From Saccharina japonica (taxonomy: Eukaryota; Sar; Phaeophyceae; Laminariales; Laminariaceae), in assembly GCA_008828725.1 (NCBI GenBank), contig MEHQ01001183.1, positions 310,001 through 374,000 on the forward strand: DNA of 64,000 bases. Direction: 5' to 3'. The notes under the pieces were generated by a model that saw nothing but the letters and a program-made list of their open reading frames with translations, searched no databases and was not told where the DNA came from. The position numbers and the translations under genes are program-made. Shown one piece after another: positions 1 to 12,200 of the stretch. Within the stretch, counting starts at the first letter, position 1. The number at the start of each line of letters is the position of its first letter.

Positions 1-79
1 GGGAAAACCTTGCTCACAACGGATTGCAACTGAAATAAATCCTATTTTGGCGTTCGACGAACGTTCAGCAGCTCCCCAC

Positions 80-223
80 CTTGGCGGCTGCGTTGCGTCC
101 GTTGTAGTCGGCGATGTAAACAGCACCGAAGCCGCCCTTTCCCAGCAGCTCGTCTGTTACGACCACATCGTCCTCAGGAATTTCAACTCTGTCAAGGTTG
201 CGCTGACGCCGCATGCGGCAGTC
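80..223 (-). CDS. Receptor kinase exon: start of protein kinase domain (glycine loop and beta-3 lysine)
   Basis: The 48 codons begin DCRMRRQRN and pass through ELLGKGGFGAVYIADY to end NGRNAAAK. GKGGFGAVY is a GxGxFGxV nucleotide-binding loop. The lysine that ends the exon sits 19 residues after the loop begins, where the ATP-anchoring lysine of kinases lies. The donor is AAG|GTGGGG. The catalytic loop and activation segment are outside the window, so activity cannot be judged. The TKL group is inferred from the flanking helical domain and general style. Confidence 0.85.
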
Positions 224-3200
224 CTCCAATTATATAGCTGAGGAAAAAGGTGGTTCCGATCCCTGCGGTTTCATACAGCGTTGGAGCCGCGGAGGTGCGT
301 GGGTATACGTTGTATCTCTGATTCGGTCGTAAGTCGCTTCCCATGAAGAATATCGCGGTATCGTCATACACATCAACCCTGGAGTTTTGGCGTAGACGCA
401 CAACAAACAACCCTTAAACGTCGAACGAAACATATTCAGCGTCTCTCTGCATTAGTATACCCTTTAATCATGAGTAAATATTGTTAATTTCTACCCCACG
501 CCTGACACCTGGACTGAACGCCGGTGGGACCATATTTCGTACCTCAGGTCCTTTCAGCTGGAGACGCATACCCCCCAAGTACTGCTCGAGCTTGTTGATG
601 TTTTGTCTAACTTGTATCTGCAAGCCAAACCGGAGGCAGCCAGATAAAGCAGAGTTGTCAAATGTTCGGGGTATAGTGAGGTGTCTGCTGTGGCAGCTGC
701 CGCGCACAGCTTGAACTACGCACAAACAATATATGGGTGGTTAGGCTCTCATCTTTATTTGCCTGCCTGCACAAAGTGCGACAAAACAACGCTAGAGTGT
801 GTTGCCACGCCTGAAGCAAGGGGGCGTTAGTGACGTTCCTCACGTAGTTGTTAGCTTACCAACCAGTGATGGGAGCAAACGTCTACTGGGCAATTTGAGC
901 AATTAGGTAAACGAGTGACACGCGAGTCTAAATACCTAGAAAACAACCATGAACCAGCCTCGTTCTCGAAAATTAGTCGACGTCACAAAAACCGCGAGAA
1001 GGCACGGACCCATGTGTGACGTTTAGCGCACCGCAATTTTTCCATTGTAAAATGGTTTTAACGACCGCCACTGCAAGCAGCCACGAGTGCAGATGCTCCC
1101 GGGGCTTGAAAATGGCTCGGTCGTGCTCTCGGTTTTCGTACCCCCCAACTAATCTTTAAAACAAAACTGTTTATCACGAGGTCTGCGACTTGTTGTCTCA
1201 AACATAAGCTAATGTCCCACAATTCTCTCTCACCTGTAAACGACTTATAGCTGCGTCGATTACTGCTTCCGCCTCCTCCTGGCGCCGTTTGAATAACGTC
1301 GACATAATGACCTGAGAGATTCGTCCTTTAGATTGGTAGGTTTTGATGATCTGCACCAGATCACCGACAGCGTCTCTCACGTCCTCGACCAAAGGACCAT
1401 TGGCCTCGTGGTTGGTGTTGACGGCCTAGAGTTTAAATCGATCGAGTACCAGGCGGTCGAATACACGCACGAAAGAGCAATTGGCCGAGTTGAATACAAT
1501 ACTCGTAACTGTCGTATTGTGGTTTTGACACGGTCAACACCATACCACACCATTTGCGTTGTAAGCTAATGAGGCAATCCGAACTTGTGCCGTAAATGAT
1601 GATGACGATAAGGGCACTAGGCATTTTTCTCCATCAAATTCACCGTATAATCCCACAACGGGAAACAACCGCGGCCCGGTGAAAGGCAGATATATCTAAA
1701 AGCTGTGACAAGGATAGCAGTACCTGTATGCACGAGGTCGTGATTGCGAGCTGTGTAATAGCATACCGTGTCGCTTGCAGGCCCAATATTATTCCCGAAA
1801 ACTAGTCACGAGGCCCGGCTACGGCATGTATTGTGGTTGTCCCTTTGAGTCCAAACATTCCGCAATCACGGAGCAGATCAACTGGTGAGCGGAGAGTTAT
1901 AGGTAGATCCAAAACAATTTTGTAGCTTGTATGAGGCAGTGGTAGTGTTTGTCGCACGTATGACAGCCTATACGCCGACTCGAAGTCGATACTTGTTGCG
2001 TAGGAGCCTCCGGCAATGCTGGTGGTATTCCTAGCGTTGCCAGGGGCCCTCGGACGTACACGTGGAGGACAAATAACACGAACGCAAATCCGAATGGGAA
2101 ACGCCATACACCAACTATGCAGATACCATCCCCTTGCTGGCGACAAAGGCGATCATCAAACGATTGCATGGGTGCTACAAACAGTATCAACTCGATCTAA
2201 CGTTTAACGCACATGTCGGTTAGACGCTCGTCTTGGTAAACACAGTTGTGGCGTGGGACAACGTTTCCCACCCCTCACATACCAATGTGAAGAGGCCCAT
2301 CAAATTCGTCAACAAGCCCTCGCATGTTCGGCAGTTGGGGTGTCAGTATACTGGACTGTTAAAAAACATGTTTCTTCACGAGGGCTACAAATCTACAACC
2401 AGGTTTACGAGTTCCAATGCAAGGTGAACGACATATGACTACAGTATACCCCCTGGATAAAAGGAGAAGCTGGAGGATGTTCAATACGCGCCTCTAGTAG
2501 GTTAAAGCACTAAACGAATAATTCATGCGAGGAAACCCATGAATCCAACAACGTCCTGACGGTTTTGATAGCTCCACAGCATAATCCAAATATAGGCCAT
2601 TATGGTCTCTCTATATTTGTGCTTTGTATATGTTCTGCTTTTTGCCTTGCGCTCACATTGGTCTTCACGTATACCTTCCTCGGCCCATGCTTGCTTTTGG
2701 TAAGACACCGAAAGGTGATGATTCCTGATGTTACAATAGGTGTCACCCTGGTTTTGCAAGAAGAGAAGCGTGAGTGACATACGCTTTAACCGTATAGATA
2801 ACGTAGCTGCCGCTATGGAATACAACACGCATCGCCTGGCGCATCGGTACGCACCTCTTCAAACACACTCGCTGCGCGCCGAAGCAAAACCATCACCGAG
2901 CGGCACCGCCTCACCAAGTGATCAACCGCTCCCGTGAATTCTGAGCTGTCCTTCACCAAATTCATGAGGACGATCACCAACCCCGCTGCCTCGGTGACGC
3001 CAGGGATGTGAGAGAATCGCGCCATCTCCTCCGCTGCTGCCATCACCGCATAACCAACACCTATATCACGAACAGCCGCTCCGCATCCACCGATTGAGAA
3101 GGCTCCGCTCCCGCCTGATTCTGGGATGGATATAGCCGCGTCGCCATCCTCCGTTGGCAAATCCTCTGCACCTTCAAATGCTGGGGCTTCAACTAAAGAC

Positions 3201-6200
3201 CGGGGGCTCTGATGGTTGCCTTTGTGACCAGTCTCGCCAATCAGTTTTGGCCGCGGGTCACTTGGCTGGGAAAACCCATCGACTGCCTTATCCTCTCGAG
3301 CGTCCGGTACACCTGTCATGTTGTCAAGCGGACTCAACGTGACAGCCGCTGCCATGGTTCCCTTCTGCTGCATATTGAGCGAAGAAACGTCGTCTTCGTG
3401 TAGCAACGAATTGTTCCCTTGCGAAGATAAACAATCACTCGGAGCGGGGACAACGCGAGGAGAGGTCATATCATCTCCGTCCGACCAGATTCCCCACTCA
3501 TGCACGGCGGCTAATGCCGCGTCGTCTTTTTGTGCGCGGGAACGTCTGCGGTAAACCCATCCTGCCCCCACCATCAAAATGAAGACAATCACACTTGACA
3601 ATGCCGCCACCATCGGCGTTGTGTTTGATGGCGTACCGCTGTCGGAAGCCGGGGTAGGTGAAGACGTTGGGCTAGATGTAAGGAGGGCAAAGGTCGGCAG
3701 GTCGGGTACCAGGGTGTCGCTATTGAACATGGATGTTGGTGTGCCTTCTGTTGTTGGGGCAACTGACGCAAACACTCCAATTCCTGGAGCCGCCGTCGGA
3801 ACCGGATTACTCGTAGGTGCAGCGTGGTCTAGGATGCTCGCGTCGATACCCCACACCCCATTTGTTGATACAGCCTCAAGGACGTGGGGACTTGACCCAC
3901 TTGAAGCGATGGCTCTAGTCCGCTGATACTTGAACGTCCCGCCCTAGCGGAGCGAGTTAAGCATAGAGTGGCGGACAATAGGAAAACATCATACTACCAA
4001 ATCAAATAAGTACGCTTACCTTTGGAAGCGTACTAAGGTTAAGGCATTTCTCATCTGATCTGAGACACCTCGCCGTTACGAGTTGTACTTCTCACCCAAC
4101 AACCGGCCCGGGTTACGATAAATCTACGTACGATATCAGAGGTTCATGAGATTTGTATATCTAACGGACAATAACAACGATAAGGGTAGCCGTGTTTGGC
4201 CACTTTGCTTCTGACCAACGGGGACTCGCAACTGAGACACAACTCAGTACCGTTTTGTTTGCACGATATAGTTAGTAATGTGTTACCTAAGGCCCCATGG
4301 CTTGTCGGGTTGGCCTTACACGTTTTCTCACACCCAGTTCTGAGCGGAGTGGCGAGCCCCTGTACTATACGCAAGCGAGAAACCGCAGAACCAAAACGGT
4401 GCACACCTAGCGTAGCATGCATCTATCGCAAAATTCAATGGTATCCCTAGAAACGGGGTCGCTCTTCAGTTGAGTATCGCCGTCAGGAATACCTCATTCG
4501 ACTCAAAACCGAACCGCTTACCCTACCGTGGCACGTCTCCATTGCGAGCGTTTGGGGATCGTTCGTGAATGTTAGAACTGCTCCCCCAGTGCACTGTTCT
4601 AGGTATGCCGTGAAAAAGACGCAAACGATGGTCACCTGCCAACGCCAGACCTGGCTTCCGTTTTCGTCCAGCTTCAATGCACTGACGTAGCCTTCGGCAG
4701 CATTCGCGTTTTCTCCTGGCCCCCAGGATACACCTGCAAGGATTACGGAGCCGTCGACGTTTGCCAGCATGCCCAACCATCGGTCGTAGCCACCTGTGCC
4801 ATCCTGTAAGAGAGGTGCGAGAGGGCCCGGAGATAAATAGGATATATCATGACGGTTTTTATCGGCATATGTGCCGCTAAACTGTGACAACTGAATGCGC
4901 GTACCGAACTCGAACTTCGATTTGACGAGCTTCTGCGTGTAGATCCTACAACAAAGAGGAGCACGAACATGCACAACTTTTGTTCGTAGCCACGCCTGTT
5001 AAAAAGGTATGCAGCGATGAAATAGCAGCTGCTGTTAAGTCATCTCCACATTGAGGCCGACATCGCCCATTTCCAGCTGATAACGCTCGGGCTTCGGCTG
5101 TGGAAGCAAATATCTAGCTGCCACACCAAAGCCCCGGACTTGCAGCAACGCGACCGTCATGCAGACACCGCTCTGCAGGTAATTAAATAGTTTTGGCCCT
5201 TGTGGGGGTGCCTACGTCCTAATTGAAGAGAGTGTACGTTGGGGGTTTGATTCGGGTGGTACTACCTTTTCCGAGTGGTGCTCACTTGCTACCGTTTAAA
5301 CATACGACAACGCCTGGAATCGTGATGCATGCATCGGTTTGTGAACACCACAACACGAATGCCAACGTATATGTCAGCGTAGTATGTATGTCATCACACA
5401 CCGCAACACCGAGGTAGCTCGGTGAAAAGAGGAAACGACACTTTGCCGTTGTGCCAACCCTTTGCACCCGGCGCGGTCGTGTATGCCAGGTGTTCATTCT
5501 CGTTCACCTTCCATATACGCAATGGAATGAATAGCGCACCGATGTTATTGTAAACCTTATTCGTGGTAATCGACAATCGGTTCATACTGCATTTTGACAA
5601 AAACGAACTAGTCGAGCGCAAACGCGAGGCACGCTCCTTATGACCATGATCGCTTATAATATTAGCTTGCGAAGCGATTCATCGTGATATCGTGCCACGC
5701 GGAACATGGGCAAGAACGAATGCTTTAAACGCTGTGGGCGACGATTGAATGCCTGCCAGGAGAGGTTGGGTGTTGACTAGATATTCGTCTGGAACTGACT
5801 TGTGATGACTCGAGTATTTCAACATTTTACGAGCAAGGACCATGTCTCGCGTACCAGCAAGGGCCATGCCTCGTGTAACGAGCAAGGACCATGACTCTTC
5901 GGGTTATGTGTGTCGAGGCTCTAACTGTTGCCTAACAGCAACATAGTCTAGACCCGCATCCCTGCAAGATTATTTAGCAATTGAAAACTATTTGTTCAAG
6001 CCGACGTAGTGTACACAACAATCGCGATGGAAAGGAGGGGCATACAAGCCATCCGTAACGGTATGTCACGATACACAAACAAACAATACCGAGGTCACTG
6101 GCTTTGTATGTATCATACTTTGCGAAACATAATAATCACTACCTAGTATATGTCTGCTTCATGGCGGCAAGACATAGTCGGACTCCCTTTGACGTGTCTT

Positions 6201-9200
6201 CATAAAATGGTGTTTGATCTCACCCAATCACTGTTTGCGAGGAAATGTTTCATTCGGTCTGCGTGAAAGGACGTCTTCTAACGTACATGCCATCTCCATG
6301 TTTCATTGCCGTCCGCATCAAGCTTGACCACAGCGAAATCACTTTCTCCCGCATTCACACCGCTCCAATCGCCGTACGTAGCCCCCGCCAAGAATACCGA
6401 TCCGTCGATGCCTACCGCTACATGATGGACGGAGTCTGCCGCTATTGTACCATCCTGTCGAACACACAACGGCCATGCAGTTATATCGGCATGGATTATG
6501 TATTGCATCATGCACAGCGGTTCCAACATTTTCGTCAAGTCCAGCTCAAATGTGAGCTGTAGGAGGTGGTCGGGTTGGTATCACAATGCTGTGCACATTT
6601 TGCTTCAAATGTGTCTCGCCACAGATCGAAGGTGCTGAGAAAGGATCGCGTCCTGAAGTCAATATATAGAAACCAAGGGTGGCAACCGGATGTTAGTCAC
6701 TAACCTTCTCCCCGGTTTTCCGCTTTGTGTACCAGAATGTTGATATAATATCTCACACTAAACTACGATATATACTATTTTATCCTGACGCCATATATGT
6801 ATATAGGTAACTGCAGGTTTAACTATCCACCGATGCATCCTGTGGGATACATTCCGATTCATTTCGACGGCACATAATTTTGATGTAGTGCTGTCCAAGT
6901 TGTGCGATCTCCGCAAAAATAGATTTTCATTTGAGTCATTGAAACTTGAAACCAACTACGCGTATGCCTCCGGATTTGCGAGGGTTTTTACGCCCTGGTC
7001 CATCCACGGGCATGGAAAACCGTCAACTAATTGTACTAAGTCCCCTCAAAAAGGAGAGCCACAAAGAAATTCAGCATGAAATTGTCGAAACTATCAGAAA
7101 AAAAGGCCCAATTTATTTTTCGTCTGCGGCGAAAAGAGACCAAAAAAACAATTCGCCTTCGACGAAATAGACCCGCACATGTTTTCGGGCCTGCGGCTAA
7201 ATATTGAGCGAGGGCCGAAAACGGAGGTGCGGAAAGCCGCACATGTCCTCCTTTTCGTGGCGCGCTAAGCCGTTTTTTTTTTTTAATTGGTGCACCTGCG
7301 CTTTTTCACCATGTAATTATAACCCTGCTCAACACTACGAGAACATACGAAGTAGGAGCCTTGAAGCAGGGATATATTTGTCTACTTGGGGCCTTCTCCA
7401 CATATAGTGAGACGTACTGTCGATGGAATATTTCGAATTGTATGTAGCTCGCACTGTGGTTCAATTGTAACGGTAATATAATGCGGAAAGCGCCTAAATC
7501 GTGGACATCAATTAAACCCAGCCACTTCACCTGCCACCTCCAAATTTCGTTTCCATCGGAATCGAGCGTTACAGCTGCAAAATCACGGTCACCGAAGTTG
7601 ATGCCATCCCAGTTGCCCCTTGAAGACCCAGCTAAAACGACCGCGACGTCCTTTCCAACACCCACGCAGTTCAAACGATCCTCTTGCTCGGTACCGTCCT
7701 TCAACGAATTTCGCAACGGAAGGAGATAAAAGTATTCCGTTATTTCCGTGGCGAGCATCAAACCTCGAGTAGGGTCTTCGCAAATAGCAAGACAGAAGAC
7801 AGTGAGCAATACCACTATTATGTATGAAGAGGACCTCGTCATGGGTTTAGCAAACAAACAGAGGGGTCCGCACACTTTATTTTGACTTCCACAAGGTAAA
7901 CGGAGATGATGCGTACGTTTCTTCTCCACATGTCTCGTGTGAGGATTGTCTAACAGATCGACTGTCGGTTAATTTTACACGCCATTCGGAATTTCGTACA
8001 CCTTCGCAGGCGTAATTCTGGATTATAAGCGTGGGGAGGATACAAATCAAGTTATTGCTCTCCCACTTTATGCTTTGCCGTTCATTCATATTCAAGTAGC
8101 AGGTTTTTATTCCACCACGGGGCGTTAAAATCAACCTTACTAACATGCCAGCAAGTGATTCAATCGGTTCTCGTATCAGGGAGTGACATCTGCTGAAGAG
8201 ATCGGCTCACGAGGAATACTATAAGAAAGCAACGCTTCAGAACCTGAGACGCGATACCCAGTATATGGTGGTGGTGGAAGAAATCCAGGCGTCCCTGATA
8301 AATCCTTGAAGAGGCATATATTTCGGGTTGAGGAGAATGCGTAACGAAACGAACAGCCTCCAAAGCATACACGCCGACCGCTGGCCGGTCCGAGACCCCC
8401 TGACTTGAAGCATATGAATCCCCTCAACAATGAGAGCATACACGGGGTATACTAAAGAAACAATGTTCCCTGTCGCCGCTGGGATGCAGGTAAAGGAGTA
8501 TATATAGTAACATGGGATGTAGCGGGAACGTATTTCCTAACGGAGGCACTATAAACGTTGCACTTCACAGTATCCTTACCATCGTGAAATGTCACCTTGT
8601 GGCAGCCGTACAGTCGAGGGGCAGATTTGAGTCGGGTGAGCTGCACCACATTCTGCTTGAACGTGAAATCAGTGTTGCTCCGAAACCAAACATAAACCTA
8701 GGCGATGCTCTGCTCTCCAAAGCAGCGGTTGGAGTATCACCGTCTATAGCGCATTTCACGAAGTGACGTGTGTTCAATTGTGCGGCTAAAGGACCACGCC
8801 AACATCCTTCCTACGTGAAGGTGTGGCATCTCTTCTAGCCCAACGTGTGACGAGAACACTCGACTGCTTGAACTTCAAAATCATCGCGACCATTACTAGT
8901 AATTGGTGGTATTGAGGCGCGACCTCGGGTACCTGCAGTAGTCAAATCTGCGATGCATCACGCTGGGGGGATACTGCTGTGCTGAGTGCTGAGCCAAAAC
9001 ATGAACGAACCTCTACGTATACGTGCCGTTCGGGTTATTTCTTGAAACTAAAAAAATCAACAGCATACAGCACAAGTACAGCATACAGCAGCAGCATCAG
9101 CAGCAGCTGTGTCGGCTGCAGCAACCACAGCAACGGAGCGGCAGCAAGCAGCAGTAGTAGGACACATGAGGCCAGGGCCAGCGTTACTGTACGCTCGGCT

Positions 9201-12200
9201 TGTCGGTCTAGCCGTTGAACCCTCTGTACTCGTACTCAAACTGTTGTGTACACGTGTCTCCTGGTTCCCCAACACGAAATAGTGATATTCGGCATAATTT
9301 GAAGAAAGCTGGGTTGTGTTCGGTAGAACTCCAGAAACAAAAAACATGGCCCACAGCCTTGTTCGAAAACACACATTGCCGCACCTATTATCGTAGCAGG
9401 TGCCACCATAACTATACTGCTGTACGACATTACAGCAGAGCTTCTCCTTCCCTCATCAGTAGGAGAGTGGGCCTTACAATACCACCTACATCATAAAACT
9501 CCGAAAACCAAAACTCGTCGCTGTGATGTATTTTGAAAAAATTATAAAAAAGCCGTTATGATGTTTTACGTCCCGAAATTCTAAAAAAGGCAAGTGTGCC
9601 TGTAGAACACACACGTTGCCGCACCTAGCTCGACCAACTCTGAACGAGTTGAAGCGATACCATCACGAGAAGAATTCGTTAAAAAGTGTGCGTGCACAGA
9701 GTCCGACAGGACTGGCGTTGGTGCCGTGTACGTTGAATGCGGTGTACAAACGTCGATGTTGACTGGCGCAAACACACACCGAGGAAGTCTGCAAACACCA
9801 CGCTAGGTGGGTTTCTACGGAGAACGCAAGCCTCTATGAAGAGGCTTTTTTTCCTTGGAAAACCAAGAAAAAAGGCTTGCGCTTCGCGCTTCGCGCGCCT
9901 CATTATAATAGTGTACGTAGTACTCCTGTAGTAATACCTTACAAAGTGCACCCTGTCAGACCAAGCTCACTATTTGGGGGCAACTTAGAAACGTGGGGCG
10001 CAAAACGGTTACCTGCCACCTCCATTCCAAAGACCCGTCGGCATTCAGTTTCCCTGCAGCGAAGTCCTCATCCCCTGTGTGGGGCCCGTTCCAATCTCCC
10101 TCGGTGTACCCGGCGAATAATATCACATAATCTTCCCACATAGCTAGGTCTTTCAATTGGCCTGCTTCGCCGGTGTCGTCCTGGTTAAAAATGACAGCGG
10201 GAAGGGAGTTCGAGCGGTGGAGGCATCATTTCGTTGTCGGCGATGATTCCCTCTTCTACATGTGCGACTTAAACCAATATACGACCACCCAAAGTTGCTT
10301 TGGATGAAAAATACCGAGGGCAGATGTAATAATTGTTGACGTATTAATGTCGAATACTCTCTCAGGCGCTTGGCGTCAAGACATAAGACACTTTTCGCAT
10401 TTCCATAACGTTTCAAACAGAGCAGCAATATTTTGCATATGGGTGACAACATTCCACACGACCAGATGTGAACGAAACCGTTTGTTTAAGCAGAAGCCGC
10501 GCAGGTTGTTTTCAAAAGGCTTTGTTTACGCACTGCTGTACGGGGTGTTTCCCGCGCGCCATGACCCACGTCTGGGCTACCAATCTCGGCGACTCACCTC
10601 CGACTGCGACACAAACGTGCCATCTGCATCAAACCTAACGGCGACATGCGTGCTGCTGCTCTGACGGTACCCTCCCATGACGATAGATCCATATTTTGCC
10701 ACAGACACTGTCGTGACCCAGTCTTCTTCGGAAGAACCGTTCTGCCAAATACAATATTTGAAAATGTATGTATGATTTATGACGCACGAAGGACATCATT
10801 CATGCGGAGCAGCAACGGGCGTGTTACAGAATATCTCGGAAAATGTATCCCGTCGTAAAGACATAACGGACTGCATAGGTAGTACGAAACTTTGAAGCGA
10901 GCGAAGGTACGCACCTCACCCTGAGTATGCAGCAGGTTGAGATTCCCGTCGCATACCTGCCTCGATGAAATTGGCAACGCCCCGTTTTTACATCTAATGC
11001 AACATCGCCTTGTTGTCGTTGACGTAATGTCTGACCGTTTGGAAGTGTGAGTATATGAGGGTCATGCCAGCAAGAATAATATCCGTACCCTGGGAGAGTT
11101 AGCAACCATTCAACCGACCAACCGTTTGCGTATGTATACAGTTGGCCTCATGCCGCAGAAATATATTAGGTGTTGCGCTGTTGCGCTGGCGCAACATTTG
11201 GTCGAAATAACGGTTTTGTGCAACAGTCGCCGCGAGGCTGGTTGCGCGCAGCGCAACACGCGTTTTCGGGCGCGCAACATTTTGCGCCGCAGGCGAAAAA
11301 GATTGTTGCGCGTTTCTTTCTCGCCGGAGGCGTGAAAAATTATTGGGGGTCTTTTTTTCAAAAAAATATTGTTTAGGCGTAATTGAACATCTTTTAGGCC
11401 CCTTTTCCTATTCGCCATAGTCGAAAACAACAAAAATAAGGCACTTCTTGCTATTCGCCGTAGGCTCTCATTATTTTTGAGGTACTTTTTTTTATTCGCC
11501 GTAGCCAAAAATAAATTAAAAATCTTTTTATTTAGTTTCGAGGCGTATATTCGCGCATAAATCGCAACTTTTTTCCCTTCCGGGAGCCCTCCGCAAGCGC
11601 TCCGGGGGGCCCTGCGGGGGGCTTGCGCGCCTGCGGCGCGCTACACGCGCCGCAGGCGTGTTGCGCTGCGCACAACCGACGCCGACCCACTAATGAATTC
11701 CCTGATATGCACCTAAGAACGGTTGTGCGTATTAGAAACAGTATCTACAATCGACGGCGGGAGACTACCCTACTGTAGTACTAGGTACATGTTTTACAAG
11801 CCTATGGGTACCAGGTAGTATACGTACAACTACTGACGTATCGACATCGACATATCTGAAAACGAACACAGCATGGCCACACACGTGCACTACAGCAGTT
11901 CGCCGACAAAACATGGACAAGAAGAGAAAATAAGAAAACAACACCACCTCCTTGAGGTGATGACTTCCATTAGACGGTGACGGCGGGAAGAGCGGCACCA
12001 GATCCCCATCGACATTTACGTGGTCCAGGGACGAAGGTGTGTTGCAGCTCCTGCTACTGCCGATAGAGCGTGTCCGATCCCCGTATGCTCGAGGACAAGG
12101 ACCTGACTGACATGGTCTGCGGTGCCCCGTATCACCAGCGTGGCTGTCGCATAAAAAGTTCACTGGACAATATACCGTGCCCCCTTTCACACCAGCAGTA

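Noticed and set aside
1802..2146. 114-codon minus frame inside the intron before the helical exon
   Set aside because: The helical domain reads directly from the exon at 2855-3922 into 1234-1425 in phase 0; inserting this segment would interrupt it.
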